Counted from the stretch's first letter, positions 1 through 7,315 are shown. The stretch is DNA of 8,344 bases from Fimbriimonadaceae bacterium (GCA_014380605.1 JACMJO010000283.1:1-8344); one strand, 5' to 3'. Translations and numbers: made by a program. Notes: generated by a model not told the origin, from the letters alone.

Positions 1-1
1 C

Positions 2-766
2 TCCGTCGCCGGCGCTGAAAATCTCTTCCGCACCTACTTCTCGTTGGGGTTGGCAACACCGGGGGCAAAGCACGTTCAGGAACCTGGATACGAGCTTTGC
101 CTTGGAAATGTGGACCATCCCGTTTGCAATTTTGCGGGCAGGGTTCGCCTGGATCCATGGGTTGCCAACCAACTCGTTGAAATTGCCATCGAACGGAGGG
201 CCTTTAACGTGTACTCAGCTCCCGGCAATTCGCCCGACAGTCGAGAACTAAGGGATGAAATCCTGGTGCGGGCCGGATTTCAGCGGAGTTACTGCTTACA
301 GCAAATGCTTTGGGACTCAAAGCAAGCGCAGGGCCGGATAGACCTGCAACTCGCGGAAACAGCCTCCGAGCGTCGAGAGGTTGCCAACTTCATGTCGAAT
401 CAGTTTTTTAGTCGTCATTCGATTATTTTTCGTCGAAGTGTGGCGGATGCTACCGTTCACGCATCGCGGCTAGATTTGTATACGATTCGCCAGCGAGGGG
501 ATATTGTCGCCGCCCTTATGATTGCCGAGGATGCAAATGTGAGCGGACTCTTCAATTTGTGCGTGAAGCCGCATGAGCAAAGCAGAGGTTGGGGAACTGC
601 GATCGTAGCAGAAGTGTGCGGACGAGCGTATGACAATGGAAGGGTTGTTTGCCTTCAATGTGATGAGACCTTGGCACCCTGGTACGAACGCCAGGGTTTC
701 GTAAGAAGCGGCTGGGTCGACGTGTACGGCTTGTCAGACGAAAGACGTATTGCTATAATAAATTGA
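2..766 (+). CDS. GNAT-family N-acetyltransferase, 5'-truncated by the window edge
   Basis: The reading frame is open to the first base, so this is the C-terminal 254 residues of a longer protein. The TTG at 44 is only the first start-like codon in the window: the residues before it (SVAGAENLFRTYFSLG) read as ordinary protein continuous with what follows. The last third carries the acetyl-CoA binding signature of the GNAT fold: a beta strand (GLFNLCVKP), then the pyrophosphate loop Q-S-R-G-W-G (bases 578-595), a helix, and the closing 'LAPWYERQGFVRSGW' motif that is nearly universal in GNATs. GNAT enzymes move an acetyl group from acetyl-CoA to an amine; the substrate cannot be told here. The N-terminal half (up to about base 330) ends in another 'ILVRAGFQRSYCLQQMLW' stretch that resembles the end of a GNAT domain, so a tandem-GNAT protein is possible. 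The gene ends in TGA at 764-766 and a promoter for the next gene lies inside its end. Confidence 0.8.
   Translation, partial: SVAGAENLFRTYFSLGLATPGAKHVQEPGYELCLGNVDHPVCNFAGRVRLDPWVANQLVEIAIERRAFNVYSAPGNSPDSRELRDEILVRAGFQRSYCLQQMLWDSKQAQGRIDLQLAETASERREVANFMSNQFFSRHSIIFRRSVADATVHASRLDLYTIRQRGDIVAALMIAEDANVSGLFNLCVKPHEQSRGWGTAIVAEVCGRAYDNGRVVCLQCDETLAPWYERQGFVRSGWVDVYGLSDERRIAIIN
731..759 (+). promoter_or_regulatory. sigma70-type promoter with extended -10, inside the end of the acetyltransferase gene
   Basis: TTGTCA at 731-736 (5 of 6 to the -35 consensus) and a perfect TATAAT at 754-759 are separated by exactly 17 bases, and the -10 is preceded by TGC (751-753), the extended -10 signature. 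The predicted transcription start is about 766-767, right at the acetyltransferase stop codon. It would drive the prepilin gene and possibly the large permease gene behind it. The leader before the GTG at 781 would be only about 14 bases, with no clear Shine-Dalgarno sequence. The elements are seen directly; activity is inferred from the general bacterial consensus. Confidence 0.75.
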
Positions 767-780
767 TTTCGAGTTTTATC

Positions 781-1650
781 GTGGCCCGAAAGAACCTTGC
801 GTTTACGCTGCCTGAGTTGCTTATCGTGCTTGCCATCATTGCGATCTTGGCAAGCGTGCTATTCCCTGTGTTCAAGATGGCGAAAGGGGCAGCCTATCGC
901 GCAACATGCCTTTCGAACTTCAAGCAACTTCAACTTGCAACGACCCTCTATGTGACCGATTGGGACGACCGAATGATGCCGGTCAACCACCAACCCTCAG
1001 CGCCCGCCAACTCAACAAACGACCGAACATGGGTCCAGCTGACCCTTCCCTACGCTCGCACCTTTGGCATCTACAACTGTCCTAGCGACTATGGGCAAAA
1101 GCCTTCCTTAGAGACGACCTTCGATCAGGATCTTGTTCCTGGCGATACCTATTCGCAGTACTACTCAGCTTCATTGAGGGTAAACGCGGGATACAACTAC
1201 GCTTACCTTGCCCCCGTTTTTCGGACCATCGGCGGAGTTTGGCAGGCAGACCCCAGGTCCATGTCGAGCGTGTCTGAGCCCAGTCGAACCTTGCTGTTCG
1301 TAGACAGCGTTTGGGGAAGGACGGAAAATGGACCGCCGTTCGGAGGCGGAAGCTGGTTGGTTGTTCCTCCGTGCCGGTTTGAGATTCGCAATGGCCAACG
1401 GTACGACACGTTCTCTATCGGCGCGGGTTCGCAGATTTTTTCGCCAACTCTTGGGTGGGACAAGGATAAGGACTCCCCTTACCTGTACGGCTCTGCTTGG
1501 CCGTGGCATCAGGGCCGAATGAATATAATTCGGATCGATGGGAGCGCGGTGTCGATCTCATCAGATATCTTGTCGGCAGGCTGCGATGTCCGAGAAAAAT
1601 GGCAGGGCTCGATCAGGGACATCTCGCAGTACATCTGGGACTTAAACTAG
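781..1650 (+). CDS. type IV prepilin-like protein (N-terminal cleavage/methylation motif, DUF1559-style)
   Basis: A 289-residue protein if started at GTG 781. It opens with a short basic leader MARKNLA, then the prepilin peptidase site A|FTLPELL with glutamate at mature position +5 (E12), followed by one long hydrophobic helix to about residue 30. Cleavage by a PilD-type peptidase and assembly into a pilus or pseudopilus-like structure at the inner membrane are expected for the family. After the helix comes 'CLSNFKQLQLATTLY' (C43), characteristic of the DUF1559-like pilins abundant in Armatimonadota and Planctomycetes. Near the C-terminus 'WHQGRMNIIRIDGSAVSIS' (H243) matches the usual H-x-G-x-N...DG element of that group. 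Cysteines at C43, in YNCPSDY, in VPPCRFE and in AGCDVRE could pair as disulfides. A TTG at 763 would lengthen the leader to 13 residues and overlap the previous stop, but it lies upstream of the predicted transcription start, so GTG 781 is preferred. No Shine-Dalgarno sequence is evident for either. The exact cargo or pilus role is unknown. Confidence 0.88.
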   Translation: MARKNLAFTLPELLIVLAIIAILASVLFPVFKMAKGAAYRATCLSNFKQLQLATTLYVTDWDDRMMPVNHQPSAPANSTNDRTWVQLTLPYARTFGIYNCPSDYGQKPSLETTFDQDLVPGDTYSQYYSASLRVNAGYNYAYLAPVFRTIGGVWQADPRSMSSVSEPSRTLLFVDSVWGRTENGPPFGGGSWLVVPPCRFEIRNGQRYDTFSIGAGSQIFSPTLGWDKDKDSPYLYGSAWPWHQGRMNIIRIDGSAVSISSDILSAGCDVREKWQGSIRDISQYIWDLN

Positions 1651-1678
1651 AGGAGTTTCTCCCCCTGCGGCGTATCCT

Positions 1679-4600
1679 ATGGATGTGCCTCGACCCGTGC
1701 GACCCATACTGCTGGCAATACTTGCCATCTCGGTTGCCGCATGCTCGCGCCAAGGGTCTAGCGTCGGCCCAAACGCCTCTTCCGAGATAGGTAAAACCTA
1801 TCGATCCCTAATCTCGCGCGTGGATCGTCAACGCATGCTCAGCGACTTGACCACGATTTCAGCCATTGGAAGCCGGCTAACTGGGAGCAAAGGCGAGAAC
1901 TTGATTTTTGAGTTTTCCGAACAACGATTTCGCTCTCTCAACCTAAAAAACATCCGGTCAGAAGACTTCTCAGTGACGATCCCAGACCCTGAGTCTCGAG
2001 GATGGGTCACCTTCGGAGACAAATCTCTCGAACTCTATCCGATGTGGCCCAATCTCGTGCGCACGTCGACCTGCCATGTGACAGGCCGCCTCGTTTACGG
2101 AGGCACGGGCACCCTTGAGGAGTTCAAAGGAAAAGATATTAAAGGGGCAATCGTTGTTCTCGAATTCAATTCCGGGACACGGTGGCGGAATGCGGCCAGA
2201 CTAGGCGCCGCCGCTGCCATCTTCTTGGAGCCCAAAACCTCCACCCGATCTGAGGCCGAACTCAAGTTTGGAAGCGTTCCTCTCAGCTTCCCGAGGTTCT
2301 ACATACCGATTGCCAACGCAGGGCCTCTCCTGGATGCTTCCTTTTCTGGGAACAGCGTACACCTCAAGTGCACGCAGAATTGGATCGTCGCAAAGAGCAA
2401 AAACTTACTTGCGGACATACCTGGTACTGACTCAGCCCTTGATGCAGAAAGAGTTCTAATCTCTGCCAATGCCGATGCTTCTAGCGTAGTTCCCGCGATT
2501 GCCCCAGGAGCTGAGAGTGCGACTTCGATAGCGGCTTTGCTTGAAATGGCTCGCATTTGGTCCGAGAAGCCAGGCAAACGCCCGGTGACCATCATGGTGT
2601 CTGGAGCCCACATGCTGGGGCTACAGGGGGCAAGAGAATTTGTAGATCGACGCCTCACGAAGAAGAACGAGGGCTTCTTGTTCGCCGCCAACATCGACTT
2701 TTCAACTGGAAGTCCAAGTATCGGAGCCTATGGACGGGGTTGGTACTACGAATATCGCGACGAGGTTCGCGATCCGGTTCTTAATTTCGCGAGAATCCTT
2801 CGCAAGCACGCCGACAACCTTGCGCCGGTCATGAATATGCCCAGCGCCCGGATGGTGCTTACGGATTCTATCAATCAATCTGACAATCGAACCTGGAAAA
2901 ACAACATTCCAGGACGTTTTGCTTTCGATTGCGAGCCCATGCTGCTCGGCGGTTACAACGCGATCACGTTTGCCACCATCGAAGACTCTCGAGATCGAGC
3001 AGACACGCCGTTCGACACGCTCGACAAGGTCAATCTTGAAAACCTGGCCACTCAAACCAAAACGTTGGCCGCGATGCTTCATCACGCCCTCAACGACACC
3101 TCGAACGAAGGAGTCGATACCGACTTCAAGGTACCGCTTGACGTTCGGGAAGCCAGCGCGATGCGGCTCACGGGAGGATTTGCTTCGGTTGATGGGTACG
3201 TTGCCGTCTACGACCCAGCAAAGAGCTTCGTCCCCGACGTCCGGATCACCGACGCCTTAGCCGTCTCCATCAACGTTCAAAAGTCGATGATGGGGGTTCG
3301 AGGCTCTTTAGTTCAGCAAGTGACAGGGCAAGAAGCAAAGTACCGGTTTCCAGGTCTTGCCCTGATCAACTCGTTTCCAAATACGGAGCAAAAGTGGCGC
3401 ACGTTTCTCGCCGCTTTTCGATTAGATCCCACCACCGGCAATGTTGACCACGCCGTTGATTTTGGAATCATGGGCGCTGAGGCCTACCCGACTCGATTCG
3501 AGCTCAAAACTACTCGCCGCACGGCGCCGATCGTGATCTTTAAGTGCCGCTCTGTCGACTTCTACTCTCTAGTCGACCCCCAAGACCTGCGCACTTTTAT
3601 GGGCGGCTTCATCATGGACGCCAAGACCAACGGCGATCCGCAGTTCTTTGGGTTCTTCGTCCCGTACGACGACATGCGCCTTAGCAGTGAGATCGATGAC
3701 ACGGCCTGCCTCTTTATGCCTCCCGGAACCCGATTCAAGATCCTGTTTGGTTCCGGGATGGGGGAGTATCGCCTCATCCTCTCGAACTCCACCGAGAAGG
3801 ATGAAGCCGGAGTTGGTTATCTCATCCCCGGGGGCGAGGCTCCACGCGGCGACCGATCCGGCCTGGCGCTGGGAGGCAGGTTCCCCGACATTGCGCTGAA
3901 CACGGCCAAAGACATCGTCGCCGTGAACGAAGCAAGGATGAAGGAGTTCGCGAAGTATCGAATCATTAGCCCTGGCATTCGCGATCTTCAGGACCAAGCA
4001 TCAGCAGAGGTGGAGTTAGCCGACAAAGCGAACTTAGCAAAGGACTGGAGCAGCGCTGAACGGCACAGCCGGGCAGCTTGGGGGTATGCGTTGAGGGCAC
4101 ACCCGATCGTCGCAAAGACTACGGGCGATGTCGTCAACGGGGTCATCTTCTACCTTTTCTTAATCGTCCCCTTCAGCTACTTCATCGAAAGACTGTTCTT
4201 TGCGCATCGATCCTTGACCAAGCAACTGGGAACGGCAATCGCCATATTCATTCTCTCGTTCGTTGTCCTCCGCTTGGTGCACCCCGCCTTTGAGATCGTC
4301 AAGAACCCGATGATGATCTTCGTTGCGTTCGTCATGGGCGCGCTCAGCATTATCGTCATCTTCTTCATCCTTGGCAAATTCGAGAGCTCCCTTAAGGCCC
4401 TGCGGCAACTTGAGAGCGGCGTCCACGAAGTGGACATCCGGCGCGGAAGCGTGGCGATGGCGGCGTTTAACCTTGGCGTTTCCAACATGCGCCGGCGCAA
4501 GGCTCGCACCTTCTTGACCACCCTAACGCTTGTGGTCATGACGTTCATCGTCCTGAGCTTCACGTCGATCGTGCCCGATCTCCAAATCAACGAGCTACCG

Positions 4601-6205
4601 TCCGAAAACCCCGCGCGATACACCGGAATGCTGATCCGGAATGCCGGGCTAGAACCCCTTCAAAGCGCCACGTTCCGCCAACTCTCGAATGAGTTTGCCG
4701 GCAAAGGCGAGGTGGTGCGGCGAACCACCTACTATGGCGCCGACATTGGCGACTCCGGAGTCCTATCTCTCCAAAGGGCATCGCGGGTTGCTGAAGTCAG
4801 AGCAATGGTCGGGTTTGATCCCGCTGAGTCGAAAGTTACGAGGCCCCAGGATGCATTGCTTCCGGGAGGAAGGTGGTTTCAGCCGGGCGACGGCCTGGTG
4901 ATGATTCTTCCGCAACTGCTGGCGGAGACGCTAAAGGTCGAAGCAAGCGATATCGGCAAAGCGACCGTTCGCTTTGGCGGCAATGAGTACCTGGTGATCG
5001 GCATCATCGATTCTGGCTATCTAAGAAATATTCAGGACTTGGATGGCGACGGGATACTGGCTCCTGACTTCAGTCTCTCAAGGCAACTTCAAACAGACTC
5101 AGGAACTGCCAATCAGGCGTTTAGAAGTTTTCTGCGACTTGATCCGGGAGCATGCTTCCTGGTTCCATCTCAGACCGCTCTATCGAGCGGAGCTGACATT
5201 CGAAGCATTGTCGTCACTTTCCAAGACGCAAAGTCAACCCGCAAGGCTCTGAACGACCTGATGCCTCGCTTGCGGCTTAACCTCTACGCGGCGGTTCAGA
5301 AGGAAGGTACCACCGAGTTAGAAGTTCGCCAGTTCAGCATCCTTCAAGCCTCCAAGGGAACGGGCTTGGGATTGGTCCTCATTCAACTCGCGATCGCGGC
5401 CGTCTTTGTCCTCAACACTATGATCGCCAGCGTCTTTGAAAGGACCAAGGAGATCTCGATCTTTAGCTCGATCGGCCTTGCTCCAAACCATATCGCCATG
5501 TTGTTCTTTGCGGAATCGCTGGTGTATGGCGTTCTAGGCGCAGTTTTCGGATACTTCGTCGCCCAGGTCGCGGCCAAGATTATTGTGGCAACCGGAATCT
5601 TGCCAAGCCTTTACTTGAACTTTTCCTCGAGTTCGGCGGTGCTTTCCGCTGGACTGGTCATGGGCACGGTCATTGCAAGCACGATCTATCCCGCCCGGAA
5701 GGCGAGCCAAATCGCCGCCCCTGCCCAAGCTGAGGAAGCCTTCGAGACAGAGCCTGATGGCGATGTGTGGCGTCTGCCGTTGCCATTTAGCGTCTCGACC
5801 ACGGAAGCAGCGCCGCTTGCCGAGTTCTTGGGGGAATGGCTCCTGGCTTACGAGGGCTATACGATCGGGGAGTTTGTGACTTCGCAGACCGTCATATGGG
5901 CTGAAGAAGAACGCTACTACGTGCGATCTACTGCGTGGCTTGCCCCCTATGATCTCGGGGTCTCGCAGGACCTCGTGCTCAGCGCAGAGCCGGGCCACGC
6001 TCCGGGAGTTTATGTCCTGGAACTGGAGCTTACGCGAACGGCCGGTGAAGCTGAAAACTGGGTCATTGTGAATGGTCGATTCCTTGCCAACTTGCGAAAG
6101 CAGTTCCTAACCTGGCGAACCTTGACTAGCGATCAGCGGGAGAAGTATTCGATTGCCGCGAAAGAACGCTTTGAAGCGCCCGCAGAGCCCTTAGTCGCCA
6201 AGTAA
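1679..6205 (+). CDS. giant fusion: degenerate M28 peptidase-like domain + MacB/FtsX-type ABC permease
   Basis: 1508 residues. Residues 1-22 form a signal peptide ending in the lipobox V-A-A-C22. Residues about 35-470 resemble M28 aminopeptidases, with a PA-like insert near 125-190 (GKDIKGAIVVLEF), PGAESATS at 276-283, SGAHMLGLQGA at 308-318, NIDFS at 338-342 and DTPFDTLDKVN from 442. Most metal ligands are replaced (N264, S280, M312, D442) and the catalytic Glu is H311; only D340 remains, so hydrolysis is unlikely. About 470-755 is beta-rich and unassigned, and 755-815 helical. Likely membrane helices: 821-842, 850-868, 878-901, 944-966, 1228-1250, 1272-1306, 1320-1338. The last four, with the basic lead-in MRRRKARTF and ERTKEISIFSSIGL, form a standard MacB/FtsX permease around an extracytoplasmic domain (967-1226). 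Residues 1343-1508 are a cytoplasmic domain of unknown function. FtsX-type permeases need an ATPase partner, and none is encoded here. ATG 1679 is the first usable start; AGGAG at 1651-1655 is about 23 bases upstream, too far for normal pairing. The gene lies 28 bases behind the prepilin and may be cotranscribed. The FtsX part is the surest call; substrate unknown. Confidence 0.85.
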   Translation: MDVPRPVRPILLAILAISVAACSRQGSSVGPNASSEIGKTYRSLISRVDRQRMLSDLTTISAIGSRLTGSKGENLIFEFSEQRFRSLNLKNIRSEDFSVTIPDPESRGWVTFGDKSLELYPMWPNLVRTSTCHVTGRLVYGGTGTLEEFKGKDIKGAIVVLEFNSGTRWRNAARLGAAAAIFLEPKTSTRSEAELKFGSVPLSFPRFYIPIANAGPLLDASFSGNSVHLKCTQNWIVAKSKNLLADIPGTDSALDAERVLISANADASSVVPAIAPGAESATSIAALLEMARIWSEKPGKRPVTIMVSGAHMLGLQGAREFVDRRLTKKNEGFLFAANIDFSTGSPSIGAYGRGWYYEYRDEVRDPVLNFARILRKHADNLAPVMNMPSARMVLTDSINQSDNRTWKNNIPGRFAFDCEPMLLGGYNAITFATIEDSRDRADTPFDTLDKVNLENLATQTKTLAAMLHHALNDTSNEGVDTDFKVPLDVREASAMRLTGGFASVDGYVAVYDPAKSFVPDVRITDALAVSINVQKSMMGVRGSLVQQVTGQEAKYRFPGLALINSFPNTEQKWRTFLAAFRLDPTTGNVDHAVDFGIMGAEAYPTRFELKTTRRTAPIVIFKCRSVDFYSLVDPQDLRTFMGGFIMDAKTNGDPQFFGFFVPYDDMRLSSEIDDTACLFMPPGTRFKILFGSGMGEYRLILSNSTEKDEAGVGYLIPGGEAPRGDRSGLALGGRFPDIALNTAKDIVAVNEARMKEFAKYRIISPGIRDLQDQASAEVELADKANLAKDWSSAERHSRAAWGYALRAHPIVAKTTGDVVNGVIFYLFLIVPFSYFIERLFFAHRSLTKQLGTAIAIFILSFVVLRLVHPAFEIVKNPMMIFVAFVMGALSIIVIFFILGKFESSLKALRQLESGVHEVDIRRGSVAMAAFNLGVSNMRRRKARTFLTTLTLVVMTFIVLSFTSIVPDLQINELPSENPARYTGMLIRNAGLEPLQSATFRQLSNEFAGKGEVVRRTTYYGADIGDSGVLSLQRASRVAEVRAMVGFDPAESKVTRPQDALLPGGRWFQPGDGLVMILPQLLAETLKVEASDIGKATVRFGGNEYLVIGIIDSGYLRNIQDLDGDGILAPDFSLSRQLQTDSGTANQAFRSFLRLDPGACFLVPSQTALSSGADIRSIVVTFQDAKSTRKALNDLMPRLRLNLYAAVQKEGTTELEVRQFSILQASKGTGLGLVLIQLAIAAVFVLNTMIASVFERTKEISIFSSIGLAPNHIAMLFFAESLVYGVLGAVFGYFVAQVAAKIIVATGILPSLYLNFSSSSAVLSAGLVMGTVIASTIYPARKASQIAAPAQAEEAFETEPDGDVWRLPLPFSVSTTEAAPLAEFLGEWLLAYEGYTIGEFVTSQTVIWAEEERYYVRSTAWLAPYDLGVSQDLVLSAEPGHAPGVYVLELELTRTAGEAENWVIVNGRFLANLRKQFLTWRTLTSDQREKYSIAAKERFEAPAEPLVAK

Positions 6206-6238
6206 GAAGAGGCCCCTGGGTAACCTGTTGCCTTCCTT

Positions 6239-7267
6239 ATGATCATCTCCATGCAGGTTGGGGCCACCCACGAACAGATCGAGGCCGTTTCGGACGCCAT
6301 TCGTCAGCAGGGCCTTGAACCGTTGGTATTGCCCGGCGAAGACCGCACCGCCATTGGCGTTCCGTCTGCCCTGTCCGCCGACCAGCGCGATACGCTTGAG
6401 ACGATCATTGGCGCTTTGGAAGGCGTCAACAAGGTCACACAAACGTCGAGGCCCTATAAGCTGGCATCGACTGAGTTCCATCGCGACAAGACGATCATCG
6501 ATGTCAAGGGCGTTAAGATCGGGCATGGGCACTTCGTGGTGATGGGCGGACCATGCTCGGTGGAGAGCCACGAACAGTTCTCAGAGTCCGCTCGAATCGT
6601 CAAGCAGTCTGGCGGGACCGTGCTTCGAGGAGGCGCGTTTAAGCCCCGAACATCTCCCTATTCCTTCCAAGGACTTCAAGAGGAAGGCTTGAAAATCATG
6701 AAGCAGGTCGGCGAAGACGCTGGCTTGGTGACCATTTCCGAGGTTATGAGCGGCGACATGGTGGGACTGGTCGCCAAGTATGTCGACATCCTTCAAATCG
6801 GAGCCCGCTCGATGCAGAATTTCCCGCTCCTAATTGAAGCTGGCAAGAGCGGCAAACCGGTTTTTCTAAAGCGAGGACCAAGCGCGACGACCGATGAGTT
6901 CTTGCTCGCTGCCGAGTACGTCTTAAGCCAAGGCAACCCAAATGTGATCCTTTGCGAGCGAGGGGTTATGGCGATTGATCGGAGCTACACTCGAAACACA
7001 TTGGACCTTTCGATCGTGCCGGTTCTCAAGGAGTATTCCCACCTACCGGTTATCGTCGATCCAAGCCATGGAACGGGCGTGGCCCGATATGTCGGTCCGA
7101 TGGCAAAAGCGGCGTTGGTTGCCGGAGCGGACGGAGTTATGATCGAAATGCATCCCAATCCCAAGAAAGCCTTAAGCGATGGATCCCAGGCATTGACGCC
7201 CGAGCAATACATTTCACTAATGACCGATTTGCAGGGCCTTGCTCGGTATCTCGGCAGAGCAAGCTAG
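6239..7267 (+). CDS. aroF: 3-deoxy-7-phosphoheptulonate (DAHP) synthase, type I-beta with N-terminal regulatory domain
   Basis: 342 residues, close to the 338 of the Thermotoga maritima enzyme. It condenses phosphoenolpyruvate and erythrose-4-phosphate to DAHP, the first cytoplasmic step of the shikimate pathway to Phe, Tyr and Trp. Residues 1-70 form the ferredoxin-like domain that in Thermotoga mediates Tyr/Phe feedback inhibition. The TIM barrel follows, with GPCSVES (106 is the metal-binding Cys), RGGAFKPRTSPYSFQGL (130-146), LQIGARSMQNF (185-195), LKRG (210-213), CERG (239-242), TRNTLD (251-256), DPSH (His277), MIEMHPNP (Glu303) and ALSDG (Asp314). C106, H277, E303 and D314 give the complete expected metal site. 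ATG 6239 is chosen because the protein then begins MII like its relatives; there is no good Shine-Dalgarno sequence. It starts 33 bases after the permease stop with no terminator between, so readthrough is possible. The symbol follows common usage for this type; aroG or aroA(G) are used in some genomes. Confidence 0.96.
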   Translation: MIISMQVGATHEQIEAVSDAIRQQGLEPLVLPGEDRTAIGVPSALSADQRDTLETIIGALEGVNKVTQTSRPYKLASTEFHRDKTIIDVKGVKIGHGHFVVMGGPCSVESHEQFSESARIVKQSGGTVLRGGAFKPRTSPYSFQGLQEEGLKIMKQVGEDAGLVTISEVMSGDMVGLVAKYVDILQIGARSMQNFPLLIEAGKSGKPVFLKRGPSATTDEFLLAAEYVLSQGNPNVILCERGVMAIDRSYTRNTLDLSIVPVLKEYSHLPVIVDPSHGTGVARYVGPMAKAALVAGADGVMIEMHPNPKKALSDGSQALTPEQYISLMTDLQGLARYLGRAS

Positions 7268-7288
7268 GTTGACACCAAAAACCAGAAA

Positions 7289-7315
7289 CCCCCGACTCCA
7301 AAAAGGAATCGGGGG
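7289..7315. terminator. intrinsic-type hairpin between convergent genes, probably bidirectional
   Basis: CCCCCGACTCC (7289-7299) pairs with GGAATCGGGGG (7305-7315) around an AAAAA loop: seven GC-rich pairs, one C/A mismatch, then three more pairs. On the plus strand the tail is the weak ATTTG. On the minus strand the hairpin is followed by TTTCTGGTTTTT, a better T-rich tract. It lies 22 bases after the DAHP synthase stop and 16 bases beyond the porin stop, so it can end both transcripts. Confidence 0.75.

Noticed and set aside
44..766. TTG at 44 as the true start of the acetyltransferase
   Set aside because: The frame is open to the window edge and the residues before it look like normal coding sequence, so the gene is simply truncated.
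763..781. TTG 763 as start of the prepilin
   Set aside because: It lies upstream of the predicted transcription start and gives an over-long leader; GTG 781 fits both promoter and prepilin leader length.
1497..1790. Plus-strand 97-residue open frame spanning the prepilin/permease junction
   Set aside because: It overlaps two well-supported genes in another frame and has no recognisable domain or ribosome binding site.
3569..3997. Long antisense frame of 142 residues inside the permease gene
   Set aside because: It is a shadow of a clearly coding plus-strand frame; its composition is unlike a real protein and no family is recognised. The same holds for antisense frames at 4177-4623 and 5534-5998.
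6122..6151. Possible promoter for DAHP synthase: TTGACT, 18 bases, TATTCG
   Set aside because: The -10 matches only three of six bases, which is not distinguishable from chance in this much sequence.
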